59,130 nt of DNA, from positions 24,591 through 83,720 of the forward strand of contig NZ_BMGC01000017.1 in assembly GCF_014639795.1 (NCBI RefSeq). Reading direction: 5' to 3'. Within the stretch, counting starts at the first letter, position 1; every line of letters starts with the position of its first letter. Below the pieces are notes generated by a model that made no database searches, was not told where the DNA came from, and saw nothing but the letters and a program-made list of their open reading frames with translations. Origin of the DNA: Gordonia jinhuaensis. GTDB taxonomy: Bacteria; Actinomycetota; Actinomycetes; Mycobacteriales; Mycobacteriaceae. Of the stretch, positions 26,727 through 35,012 are shown one piece after another. The position numbers and the translations under genes were made by a program.

Positions 26727-27956
26727 GTGAATGCACCTGGCCTCGACGACACCGCTGTCGAGGTGCCCCCGGTTTTCCGGCGACTGGTCGGGCAGCGGGC
26801 GATCCTAGACGATCTCGTCCGCGCCGCGGTGGCCAGCCGTACCCGTACGCGTGCCGCGTCGGCCATGACGCATGCATGGCTGTTCACCGGTCCGCCCGGC
26901 TCGGGGCGTTCCGTGGCCGCACGATGCTTCGCCGCCGCACTGGAATGCCAGCATCCCGAGGTGCCCGGATGTGGTCGATGCCGCGCCTGCACCACCGTCC
27001 TGTCGGGAACACACGCCGATGTGCGCCATGTGGTGCCCGACGGCCTGAGCATCCCGGTCAAGACCATCCGCGAGATCGTCGCCGCGGCCAGTCGTGCGCC
27101 CAGCACCGGCCGCTGGCAGATCGTGGTCATCGAGGATGCCGACCGGCTCACCGAGAGTGCGGCCAACGCGCTGCTGAAAGTGGTTGAGGAACCGCCGGAG
27201 TCGACGGTGTTCCTGCTGTGCGCCCCCTCGATCGACCCCGAGGACGTGTCGGTGACCATCCGGTCGCGCTGTCGGCATGTTGCTCTCACGATGCCGCGCA
27301 CTGCCGACGTCGCGCGGGTGCTGATCGACCACGACGGCATCGACCCCGAGATGGCCACCTGGGCTGCGTCGGTCGCCGCCGGCCATGTGGGCCGGGCGCG
27401 GCGTCTGGCCACCGATCCCGAGGCGCGGGCCGAGCGGGTGGAAGCACTGGGGATCGCCCGGGCGGCGACCCGCGACTCCACCGCTTATGAGGCGGCCGAG
27501 CGTCTGGTCGCGCGGGCGAAGGAGAGCGCCAAGACGCTGACCGCCGACCTCGACGTCGCCGAGACCGAGGAGCTGCGGACCGCACTCGGCGCCGGTGGCA
27601 CCGGCAAGGGGACTGCCGGAGCACTGCGCGGCTCGGCCGGCGTGCTCAAAGCCCTGGAGCAGAAACAGAAGTCGCGGGTCACCAGAGTCGAGCGCGACTC
27701 ACTCGACCGCACCCTCGTCGACCTCGCCGGCCTGTTCCGCGACGCGCTGACCATGTCGTGGGGTGGGGGAGTGGAGTTGGTGCATCCCGACATGTCCGAC
27801 CAGACCTCGGCGATGGCGCGCTACGCCCCGCCGGAATCGCTTCTGGCCTGCGTGGAGACGGTGCTGCGCTGCCGCGAGGCCCTCGACACCAACGTCAAAC
27901 CCCGGTTCGCCGTCGACGCGATGATCGCCGAGATCGGGTTGGCTCTGCGCCGTTGA
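26727..27956 (+). CDS. holB: DNA polymerase III subunit delta-prime
   Basis: 409-residue AAA+ clamp-loader subunit, Rv3644c type. It contains a P-loop (WLFTGPPGSGRSVAA, Lys replaced by Arg as in many non-catalytic delta-prime subunits), a zinc-binding cluster (CQHPEVPGCGRCRACTTV, four cysteines), VVIEDADRLTESAANALL and the sensor-1 segment IRSRC. It works with DnaX/tau and delta to load the beta clamp. GTG 26727 was chosen for its 7-nt distance from TAGGGT and for fit to family length; the frame is open upstream as far as 26595 but overlaps the cyclase start region. Confidence 0.93.
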   Translation: MNAPGLDDTAVEVPPVFRRLVGQRAILDDLVRAAVASRTRTRAASAMTHAWLFTGPPGSGRSVAARCFAAALECQHPEVPGCGRCRACTTVLSGTHADVRHVVPDGLSIPVKTIREIVAAASRAPSTGRWQIVVIEDADRLTESAANALLKVVEEPPESTVFLLCAPSIDPEDVSVTIRSRCRHVALTMPRTADVARVLIDHDGIDPEMATWAASVAAGHVGRARRLATDPEARAERVEALGIARAATRDSTAYEAAERLVARAKESAKTLTADLDVAETEELRTALGAGGTGKGTAGALRGSAGVLKALEQKQKSRVTRVERDSLDRTLVDLAGLFRDALTMSWGGGVELVHPDMSDQTSAMARYAPPESLLACVETVLRCREALDTNVKPRFAVDAMIAEIGLALRR

Positions 27957-27987
27957 GCTGCGGTTTCGCCTGCCTCGCACCCGCGTT

Positions 27988-28016
27988 TTGGTGGCTCGCG
28001 AGGTTGTCGATAGACT
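27988..28016 (+). promoter_or_regulatory. Promoter of tRNA-Thr
   Basis: TTGGTG (27988-27993) and TAGACT (28011-28016) are spaced by 17 bp. The transcript would begin near 28023 and carry a small leader hairpin (GCTGCC/GGCAGC, 28024-28039) before the tRNA. Confidence 0.7.
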
Positions 28017-28041
28017 GATCCGCGCTGCCCACGGGCAGCAC

Positions 28042-28117
28042 GCCGCCTTAGCTCAGTCGGTAGAGCGATTCACTCGTAATGAATAGGTCAGGAGTTCGAT
28101 TCTCCTAGGCGGCTCCA
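28042..28117 (+). tRNA. tRNA-Thr (anticodon CGT), CCA encoded
   Basis: Acceptor GCCGCCT (28042-28048) pairs with AGGCGGC (28107-28113). The D arm GCTC/GAGC, anticodon stem ATTCA/TGAAT around loop CTCGTAA, and T arm AGGAG/CTCCT with TTCGATT complete the cloverleaf. CCA is encoded at 28115-28117. It reads ACG threonine codons. The 3' part, from the anticodon loop on, is the integration target of the element to its right. Confidence 0.98.
28072..28117 (+). repeat. attL direct repeat
   Basis: 46-bp repeat overlapping the 3' half of tRNA-Thr; 45 of 46 bases match the copy at 30516. Confidence 0.9.
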
Positions 28118-28348
28118 TTGGAAAATGCAGGTGAGCATAGGTTTCTGAGCCTCGTTACGACGCCAGCCCCAACGGTAGCGAGGCTGCCAGCACACACTGA
28201 GCACACAAACCGCCGGAAGTTCGAAGAACGATTCTCATGCGCACTGCGGCAAACCCGTCTTTGCCCAGCGCAGCCCACAATGACAAGCAACGGCGCCCTT
28301 CAGTTGATCTTTTATAGCCAATACCAAGTGACGTTGAGTTTCATAGAT

Positions 28349-28376
28349 GTGACTTCAACCGAAAGCCGCCTACACT
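28349..28376 (+). promoter_or_regulatory. Promoter of the Fic gene
   Basis: GTGACT (28349-28354) and TACACT (28371-28376) are separated by 16 bp. The -10 box ends 6 nt before the GTG start, predicting a leaderless mRNA. Confidence 0.55.
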
Positions 28377-28382
28377 TGGTTT

Positions 28383-29570
28383 GTGCAGTTAGAACGCTTC
28401 GCTAGCAGTCCGATTGGGAACCTGCGACCGATCTCTGGGACCGATGGACGCAACGGCAGAACCTACGAACACGCCGCCTATGTAGCACACCCACTGTCGA
28501 CCGAGCCCGTTTTATCCGGACAGACCTGGCGTGCAGTCACCAGCGCCAGCAGGGCTCTCGCACAGCTAGATCAAGCTTCCCGACAGGTACCAAACCCCCG
28601 CATCCTCCGCCGTCCGACACTCAGTCGCGAGGCTCAGAGCACGTCGGCGCTGGAAGGAACGTTTGCGCCGATTGATGAAGTCTTGGCGGCGGACGAGAGC
28701 GACACCGAGGACTACAGCGCGGAGCTGGTTGAAGTGATCAACTACATCCGCGCAGCAGACGAAGCGTTCGATTTCGTTGCGGAGCGACGTGTCATCACGA
28801 CATCGCTGATCGAAACAGCCCACAAACAGCTTGTCGAGGGAACGGAGTCCGAAACCCGCGATGCTGGGCGTGTGCGACGCTGCCAAGTAGCCATCGGCAG
28901 TCCCGACGGAACTATCGAATCTTCTCGCTTCGTTCCGATGCCTCCCGGACCCGATCTCGAAGCGTCGGTACGCGACCTAGTGACGTGGATGAACGACTCG
29001 ACCGCCGCGCGTGACCCGTTAGTCGCCGCGGCCATGTCCCACTATCAGTTTGAAACCCTTCACCCATTCAACGACGGGAACGGCCGTATCGGCCGTCTGC
29101 TCATCGTCTTGCAACTGATGGTCGATGGTCTCCTACAGGAACCGCTCCTCAGCGTGTCGCCGTGGTTCGAAACGCGCCGGAGCCAGTATCAAGACGAACT
29201 TGCGAAAGTATCGGTCTCCGGCGAATGGGACTCCTGGGTTCAGTTCTTCAGCGCTGGCGTCGAGGCCTCCGCTATCGATACCGCCAACCGTGTCAACCTG
29301 ATGCTAGACGCCCAGCGCGAGTACTCCCAGCGGCTACAAGACTCTGGCTACCGCGGCGGCCTGGCGCGCGACATAGTCGAGATACTGGTCGAGTCACCGA
29401 TTGTGCGAGTACCCAATCTCGCGCGACGGTTTGGAAAGTCCCCCCAAGGGGTCGACCAAGCTGTGCAGAAACTTGTAAAGGTCGGGGTGCTCAACGGACC
29501 GTACGGAACCTATCGTAAGTTCTACGTCGCAAATGAAGTGCACCGCGCCATCACCTTACGGTCCGTCTAG
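28383..29570 (+). CDS. Fic-family AMP-transferase with internal inhibitory motif
   Basis: 395 residues. A Fic/DOC N-terminal region contains STSALEG (86-92), the [S/T]xxxE[G/N] inhibitory helix whose Glu91 blocks ATP binding (class II Fic). The catalytic loop HPFNDGNGRIGR (227-238) is a perfect HPFx[D/E]GNGRxxR motif. The C terminus holds a winged-helix-like segment (IVRVPNLARRFGKSPQGVDQ). Such enzymes AMPylate hydroxyl side chains of target proteins; the self-inhibition removes the need for a separate antitoxin, and none is seen. GTG start, leaderless. It is the only intact gene of the integrated element, and its lower GC supports recent transfer. The target is unknown. Confidence 0.93.
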   Translation: MQLERFASSPIGNLRPISGTDGRNGRTYEHAAYVAHPLSTEPVLSGQTWRAVTSASRALAQLDQASRQVPNPRILRRPTLSREAQSTSALEGTFAPIDEVLAADESDTEDYSAELVEVINYIRAADEAFDFVAERRVITTSLIETAHKQLVEGTESETRDAGRVRRCQVAIGSPDGTIESSRFVPMPPGPDLEASVRDLVTWMNDSTAARDPLVAAAMSHYQFETLHPFNDGNGRIGRLLIVLQLMVDGLLQEPLLSVSPWFETRRSQYQDELAKVSVSGEWDSWVQFFSAGVEASAIDTANRVNLMLDAQREYSQRLQDSGYRGGLARDIVEILVESPIVRVPNLARRFGKSPQGVDQAVQKLVKVGVLNGPYGTYRKFYVANEVHRAITLRSV

Positions 29571-29747
29571 TACGCCATCGTGCTGCGCGGCAAAGCCTTT
29601 CAAGTCCACTTGGCCGCCCCTAGCCCGCCGACAGGCCTCTCAAGGCCCTGAAATTCCTGTTCAGATCCGGTTTCGGTGTTTACCCAGACTCGTACGTACT
29701 TTCGAGGACAGTACGCGGCGGGCTCCTGCGCGCGCAGGCGGGGAGGG

Positions 29748-30458
29748 GTGACAACCCCGGAGCACACCCGGCGACTCGTGCGGTTTCAATCGCTGACCGG
29801 GCTGCGTATCGGTGAGGTTAGCCAATTGCGGCGGAAGGACATCGAGACCGTGACAGACGGCAACGGCACCCGGTACGTGATCAATATCCGACGGTCCGCT
29901 GTCGAGACCAAAGGTGGCCTTGTGATCGGCGCGACGAAGTCCGGCCGCTCTCGTCGCGTGCCGCTGACGGGTGACGCTGTGTCCGTTCTGCGCGAAGCGA
30001 CCGAGACCGAACGCGGCCGACTACCCAAGTTCAAAGCGCGCAAGGGCAGCGAGGTTGATGACCTTCTGAACGTGCTCTATGGCGATGTCCTGATCTTCCG
30101 TACAGCACGCGGTAAACAGTTCCGGGGGTCCAACGTCAATCGTGCGCTGGCAACCGCGTGCGAGGCCGCGGGGGTCGACAAGGTCACCACGCACGCCATG
30201 CGGCACGCCTGGGCAGCACACGCTGTCGCCAGTGGTGTCGACTACACCCGCGTTGCGAACCTGCTCGGACATGCCGACTCGACGCTGGTCAGCCGCGTCT
30301 ACGCGCACGCCGGTGGCGATGACGTACTGTTCGCGGCCGTCGCGCAGATCGAGGCCAGCACACACGGAGCACATACAACGGCTCGACCTCAGCGGTCACC
30401 GATGGACAGTCGACGACGAATCAAACGCCGTGGTCCACTGCGCCGCAATGTGTCCTAG
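29748..30458 (+). pseudogene. Tyrosine recombinase (integrase), catalytic domain only
   Basis: About 236 residues in frame. It has the catalytic set GLRIGEVSQLRR (Arg I), TKSGRSRRVPL (Lys), THAMRHAWAAH (His-x-x-Arg) and LLGHADSTLVSRVYAH (His and the nucleophile Tyr). The N-terminal SAM-like core-binding domain and arm-binding domain of a phage-type integrase (about 150 residues) are missing. The sequence before 29748 does not encode them in any frame I could follow. GTG 29676 in the same frame is another possible start. It was presumably once the integrase of this element; its 3' end lies 57 bp from attR, the usual position. Confidence 0.82.
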
Positions 30459-30515
30459 ACATTCGTGGACACACAGCGACTCTCAGCGTTTCCGCTGGTC
30501 GCATCGTCACGAAGA

Positions 30516-30561
30516 ACTCGTATTGAATAGGTCAGGAGTTCGATTCTCCTAGGCGGCTCCA
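30516..30561 (+). repeat. attR direct repeat (tRNA-Thr 3' fragment)
   Basis: Copy of the tRNA 3' half from the anticodon loop through CCA. It lacks the acceptor 5' strand and D arm, so it is not a functional tRNA. Confidence 0.9.
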
Positions 30562-30602
30562 CCATCGCGTGATCCCGCGGTCGCCACCACCCCTGGGATT
30601 TC

Positions 30603-31163
30603 TCATCCGGGGCAGACGCTGCGAACCCAGGAACCACCACCGGTCAATGGCCCGATGGGTCCGACACTGGGTGCAGTGATGCACTGTTGCCGTCCCTGCG
30701 GGATCGGTGTCATCGTGCGCGGGTCGAAGGGGAATGTGTAGCTGTAGCTGATGGTCGTCGACGGTGTCGACCGCGGGTACATGCCGAAGACCTCCGGAAG
30801 CGTGACGCCGGGACCGAACCCGAGAAAGCCGTAGCGCTTGCTGCCCGGGGTGCCCTCGTGCGCATTGTGCAGGCGCCGCAGCACCGTGTAGTAGACGGTC
30901 GGTGCCGGGGATGTCTGCTTGTAGATCGTCGCGAACTCGTACACTTGCACCCCGGCAGCGAACAATGCCTGGTAGGGAAGGTCGGCAAGCTGTTCCACGC
31001 TGCCGACCGGAGTCGTGTTGCGGGCGACAGCGGGCTGAGTCGTCGAGTGGGCGACAGGCGGTGCGGCCTGCGCGATCGGGGCAGACAAGCTCAGGCCACC
31101 GGCGACGGCCACGGTCGCGAGTGCGACGGCGGTACCTCGCCTGGGTGCAGAAGTGCGCGTCAT
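30603..31163 (-). CDS. Secreted protein of unknown function
   Basis: 186 residues with a clear Sec signal peptide: TRTSAPRRG, hydrophobic ALATVAVAGGLSL, cleavage after AQA before APPVAHST. The mature part is about 155 residues, rich in Thr/Ser/Pro/Tyr. Notable stretches are QLADLPYQALFAAGVQVYEF, YKQTSPAPTVYYTVLRRLHN and a C terminus with two cysteines (QQCITAPSVG and VRSVCPG) that may form a disulfide. Start ATG with GGAG 6 nt upstream. It is the first gene outside attR. I do not recognise a family. Confidence 0.75.
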   Translation of the reverse strand: MTRTSAPRRGTAVALATVAVAGGLSLSAPIAQAAPPVAHSTTQPAVARNTTPVGSVEQLADLPYQALFAAGVQVYEFATIYKQTSPAPTVYYTVLRRLHNAHEGTPGSKRYGFLGFGPGVTLPEVFGMYPRSTPSTTISYSYTFPFDPRTMTPIPQGRQQCITAPSVGPIGPLTGGGSWVRSVCPG

Positions 31164-31492
31164 GGGAACTCCGTTGCTGTGGAAGGTCGAACGAGCTCTG
31201 TCTCCAGTCTTTCGCCGACTCAACGGGACTCGTTAGCGGCTTCGTCGTCGTGAGACACAACCGTGACTGGCCGAAACCGCCGGTTCGTGCGCGGATTCCG
31301 ATTCGCCCGTGTGCGCAACAGATCTCAGATGTCGGCGATGCTCCTTTCCGGCGAATTCGTCGACTCTGCGAACAGTCGGTGTGATCGTCGGTCACACTGG
31401 GGAACGCCACCGCCTCACCGAGGGAGCGGCGTGCGAGGGCACCGGTCGAGCGAGTCGATGGTGCCGCTGTGCTGACGGATGGAGAGTTTGTC
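31164..31492. other. Divergent intergenic region
   Basis: 329 bp between the secreted-protein gene and the LLM gene. The only structure I see is a short GTGTGA/TCACAC inverted repeat near 31379-31397. Promoters for both divergent genes should lie here; none stands out. Confidence 0.45.
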
Positions 31493-32527
31493 GTGAAACT
31501 AGGTGTGCAACTGGGGTATTGGGGTGCTCAACCGCCACATGGCACTGCCGAACTCGTGGCTGCGGCGGAGTCCGCCGGATTCGACAGCCTGTTCACCGCT
31601 GAGGCCTGGGGGTCGGATGCCTATACGCCGCTGGCGTGGTGGGGAGCATCCACAACCACGATGCGCCTGGGCACTTCGGTACTGCAGATGTCGGCGCGCA
31701 CGCCCACGGCCTGTGCGATGGCCGCGCTGACCCTCGACCATCTCTCCGGCGGCCGGCACATGGTCGGTCTGGGAGTGTCCGGTCCGCAGGTCGTCGAAGG
31801 CTGGTACGGCCAGCCCTTCGCGAAACCCCTTGCCCGCACGCGCGAATACATCGACATCATGCGCCAGGTGTGGGCGCGTGAGGCACCGGTGACCAATTCC
31901 GGCGAGCATTACCCGCTGCCGCTCGACGGGGAGCGTGCAACGGGTCTGGGAAAGCCGCTCAAGCCGATCACACATCCGTTACGCCGTGACATCCCCATCC
32001 TGCTGGGCGCGGAGGGACCGAAGAATGTCGCGCTCGCCGCGGAGATCGCCGACGGCTGGCTGCCGTTGTTCTTCACCCCGCGCATGGCCGACACCTACCA
32101 CTCGTGGCTCGACGAGGGATTCGCCCGTCCCGGTGCTCGCCGCAGTCGTGCCGACTTCGAGATCTGCGCGACCGCACGGATCGTGATCACCGACGATCGC
32201 CCCGCCGCACTCGCCGCGCTCAAACCCAACATCGCCCTGTACATGGGCGGGATGGGCAGCGAGGACACCAACTTCCATGCCGAGGTCTACCGCCGGATGG
32301 GGTATTCCGATCTCGTCGACGAGGTCACGGCGTTGTTCCGGAGTGGTCGTAAAGACGAAGCAGCACTGGTGATTCCCGATGACGTGGTCGACGACGGAGC
32401 GATCGTCGGAAATGTCGACCACGTGCGCGAGCAGATCGCGCTCTGGGAGAAGGCGGGCGTGACCACGATGCTCGTGTCGCCGGGTTCGCCCGAGGAAGTC
32501 AGGCAGTTGGCGGCGCTGGTCGAGTGA
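31493..32527 (+). CDS. LLM-class F420-dependent oxidoreductase
   Basis: 344-residue luciferase-like TIM-barrel protein. Family segments are KLGVQLGYWGAQPPHGTAEL, EAWGSDAYTPLAWW, LGTSVLQMSARTPTACAMAA and GVSGPQVVEGWYGQPF. The last is typical of the F420-dependent subgroup (Rv3520c-like) rather than FMN monooxygenases. The substrate is unknown. GTG 31493 has GGAGAG 6 nt upstream; the frame is open 24 bp further but without a better site. Together with fgd at 50.2 kb it shows an F420-using organism. Confidence 0.9.
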   Translation: MKLGVQLGYWGAQPPHGTAELVAAAESAGFDSLFTAEAWGSDAYTPLAWWGASTTTMRLGTSVLQMSARTPTACAMAALTLDHLSGGRHMVGLGVSGPQVVEGWYGQPFAKPLARTREYIDIMRQVWAREAPVTNSGEHYPLPLDGERATGLGKPLKPITHPLRRDIPILLGAEGPKNVALAAEIADGWLPLFFTPRMADTYHSWLDEGFARPGARRSRADFEICATARIVITDDRPAALAALKPNIALYMGGMGSEDTNFHAEVYRRMGYSDLVDEVTALFRSGRKDEAALVIPDDVVDDGAIVGNVDHVREQIALWEKAGVTTMLVSPGSPEEVRQLAALVE

Positions 32528-32551
32528 CCGGCACCCCGCGCACACCGGGCG

Positions 32552-33340
32552 TCAGGACCCGGTTGCCGGACTCAGCGGATGTGCCCGGCGAACGACGCGG
32601 CCCCGCGCGAGCACGTAGGCGCCGATCACCGCGACGATCGCGATCGCGCAGCAGACCACCACGACCGTGCTCGTCGACCACGCGTTGACCGCGATCGCGA
32701 CGAAGGCCCACACCAGGACGATCGGGTAGGCGGGCAGCGCGCCGCCGACCAGATACGTTGCGACGATGCCGACCACCGCTGCCGCGATCAGGATGACGAG
32801 CTGCCAGCCGAGTGAATCCGGATCGGCGACCGTGCGACCCAGATCCGACGCCCAGTTCACGAACACCGCGGCGGTGGCCCACGCGGCGTAGATGCCGACG
32901 GTGATCCGCACCGTGGTGTTCAGCGAGTGCGGGGCAGTGTCATCTGCCGGCCCGGCGGCGATCCGCGCGGCATCGAGGAGAGCCACGGCCATGACCGTGA
33001 GCAGGATCGACGGGATCCAGCCGACATCCGCAGCCGACACGATGAGCCAGAGGGCCGCGGCGGCGAATGTGAGTGCGAGGTCGATGGCGAGGCGTCGGGG
33101 TGAGCGCGTCCCGGTCGCCTGATTCCTGACGAACATGACCCCGACGACGATCGACAGCACATAGATCACCGCCCAGATGCCGAAGGCGTATCCGGCCGGG
33201 CTGATGTACAGATCGACGCCGGAGTCGTTGGGTTCGCCACCGAACTGCACCAGCGGGATGAAGACCGCCGCTGCCTGGCACACCGCCAGGATCAGGGCGG
33301 TCCAGGCCAGAGCCCGCGACAGGCGCGGTTGGGTCGACAT
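32552..33340 (-). CDS. Multi-pass membrane protein, TspO-like (tryptophan-rich sensory) type
   Basis: 262 residues with about eight hydrophobic helices. The segment YISPAGYAFGIWAVIYVL and the following repeats (WLIVSAADVGWIPSILLT, IYAAWATAAVFVNWASDL) resemble the larger relatives of the TspO/MBR family, where FSIWGxIYxL patterns recur. TspO proteins bind porphyrins in membranes, but I would not carry that over. ATG start. It converges with the LLM gene (25 bp between stops). Assignment is tentative. Confidence 0.72.
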   Translation of the reverse strand: MSTQPRLSRALAWTALILAVCQAAAVFIPLVQFGGEPNDSGVDLYISPAGYAFGIWAVIYVLSIVVGVMFVRNQATGTRSPRRLAIDLALTFAAAALWLIVSAADVGWIPSILLTVMAVALLDAARIAAGPADDTAPHSLNTTVRITVGIYAAWATAAVFVNWASDLGRTVADPDSLGWQLVILIAAAVVGIVATYLVGGALPAYPIVLVWAFVAIAVNAWSTSTVVVVCCAIAIVAVIGAYVLARGRVVRRAHPLSPATGS

Positions 33341-33407
33341 AAAAGAAAGTGTAATGACGCCACCGACGCGCGACGAGTGTCGCGCGTCGGTGCTGCTGAT
33401 GATGCCT

Positions 33408-33698
33408 CTACCGGGTGGCAGCGGCTGTCGCCGCGGTGGCCGCAGCCGTCACGGTGAACACCGACGGCCAGGCCCCCAGCTTCTTGGCCAGCGGGTGAGA
33501 GAGGCCGAACGCTCCGACGTAGGTGGCGAGCAGCCCTGCGGTCACCGCGGGACCCTTCGCCGACCATTCCTTGGCGCAGTAGGCGCCGGCGGCAGCCAAC
33601 ACCACGCCGCCGAGTTCGCGGCGTTTGGTGAAGCGTGCGACTCCGTATCCGCCGATCAGGCCGGCGGCGACTGCGGGAACTGTGGGACTGAGTGCCAT
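33408..33698 (-). CDS. Small conserved membrane protein
   Basis: 96 residues, Ala/Gly-rich, with two or three hydrophobic stretches: PTVPAVAAGLIGGYGVARF, LGGVVLAAAGAYCAKEW and GPAVTAGLLATYVGAFGLSH. The coding pattern is convincing (third-position GC, opposite frames poor). It lies between a membrane-protein gene and adhP, same strand as both. No function can be given. Confidence 0.7.
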   Translation of the reverse strand: MALSPTVPAVAAGLIGGYGVARFTKRRELGGVVLAAAGAYCAKEWSAKGPAVTAGLLATYVGAFGLSHPLAKKLGAWPSVFTVTAAATAATAAATR

Positions 33699-33731
33699 GA
33701 CGGCAACACTAGGCCCACGCCCGAGCGCCCC

Positions 33732-34772
33732 TCAGCCGAGGTCCTTCTCGAGGTCCATCACGATGCGGCCCTCGATCTTGCCGTGTTCCATCTCGTCGAA
33801 GATCTCGTTGATCTCGTCGAGTCGACGCATGGTGTAGGTCGGTGAGATCTTGCCGCGCGCGAAGAAGTCGAGGGCTTCGCTCATGTCCTTGCGGGTGCCC
33901 ACGATGGAGCCCCGCACGGTCAGTCCGAAGAGCACCGTGGTGAAGATGTCGAGCGGGAACTGCTCGGGCGGCAGCCCGACCAGTGACACCGTGCCGCCTC
34001 GCCGCAGCGCACCGACCGCCTGCGGGAAGGCGTGGCTGTTGACCGCGGTCACCAGTGCGCCGTGCACGCCACCGCCGGTGGCCTCCTGGATCTCGGCTGC
34101 CGCGTCGGGTGATGTCGCGGCGTTGACCATCACCTCCGCGCCGTGGTGTTTGGCCAGTGCCAGTTTCTCGTCGTCGACGTCCACGGCGGCCACGCGCCGA
34201 CCCATCGCGATGGCGTACTGCACGGCGATGTGGCCGAGACCTCCGATACCCGAGATCAACACCCACTCACCGGGTTTCGTATCGGTGACCTTGAGGCCCT
34301 TGTACACGGTGACCCCGGCGCACAGGATCGGACCGGCGGCCTTGGGATCCACGCCGTCGGGGATGATCGGGCAGTACCGCGAGTCGACGAGCATGTAACG
34401 GCCGAACGACCCGTCGACCGCGTATCCGCCGTTCTTCTGCAACGGGCACAACGTCTCCCAGCCGGTCTCACACCATTCACACTCACCGCAGGCGCTCCAC
34501 AGCCAGGCATTTCCGACCAGTTGTCCCTCGTGGATGCGGGTCACCTGGTCGCCGACGGCGACGACTGTGCCCACGCCCTCGTGGCCGGGGATGAACGGGG
34601 GTGAGGGTTTGACCGGCCAATCGCCGTGTGCGGCATGGAGGTCGGTGTGGCAGACACCGGTGTAGTCGACCCGAACGAGGGCTTCGAACCCTGTGGGAGT
34701 GGGTATTTCGACCTCATCGATCGTCAGCGGGTTGCCGAGTTTGTGAACCACTGCTGCCTTCATCGTCGTCAT
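33732..34772 (-). CDS. adhP: Zinc-dependent alcohol dehydrogenase (AdhP type)
   Basis: 346-residue medium-chain dehydrogenase. Catalytic zinc ligands are in GVCHTDLHA (Cys) and IPGHEGVG (His-Glu), plus LCAGVTVYKG. The structural zinc cluster is CGECEWCETGWETLC. The Rossmann motif GIGGLGHIAVQYA uses NAD(H). It oxidises primary alcohols such as ethanol or propanol, or reduces aldehydes. Start ATG with GGAAGG 6 nt upstream. Divergent from the flavin-domain gene at 35013. Confidence 0.94.
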   Translation of the reverse strand: MTTMKAAVVHKLGNPLTIDEVEIPTPTGFEALVRVDYTGVCHTDLHAAHGDWPVKPSPPFIPGHEGVGTVVAVGDQVTRIHEGQLVGNAWLWSACGECEWCETGWETLCPLQKNGGYAVDGSFGRYMLVDSRYCPIIPDGVDPKAAGPILCAGVTVYKGLKVTDTKPGEWVLISGIGGLGHIAVQYAIAMGRRVAAVDVDDEKLALAKHHGAEVMVNAATSPDAAAEIQEATGGGVHGALVTAVNSHAFPQAVGALRRGGTVSLVGLPPEQFPLDIFTTVLFGLTVRGSIVGTRKDMSEALDFFARGKISPTYTMRRLDEINEIFDEMEHGKIEGRIVMDLEKDLG

Positions 34773-35012
34773 GCCGCGCCTTCCGAGCGTATGGATGAGA
34801 ATGGGTGTGCTGAGCGATTTGTCCGAAACGTCCCCGGCCCGACCCCGTCGTCCTGCCGATGTGTTGTCACCGATGACATTACGCGGCTACCGCGCCGCCG
34901 AAGTCCACTTCACCACAACGTGCTTTGCGGCGAGGTCGTCATAGAAACCGAATTGCGGCGCGGTGTGCAGGAGTGGAGACTGCCACCAGAGATTCTGCCC
35001 GATAGGAGAGAT

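Larger units (their letters stand above)
28072..30561 (+). mobile_element. Small tRNA-Thr-integrated element (about 2.4 kb)
   Basis: The 46 bp from the tRNA anticodon loop to its CCA end (28072-28117) recur at 30516-30561 with a single mismatch, marking attL and attR. Between them are only a Fic-domain gene and a C-terminal integrase fragment. The DNA is visibly less GC-rich and uses rarer codons than its flanks. Integration leaves the tRNA intact at the left. With its integrase lacking an N-terminal domain the element is probably no longer self-mobile. At 28185-28212 about 23 of 28 bases match the 3' end of the integrase gene (30354-30381), suggesting a remnant of a second or older integrase end. 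Confidence 0.85.

Noticed and set aside
30516-30561. Second tRNA-Thr gene
   Set aside because: Only the 3' half of the tRNA is present; it is the attR repeat.
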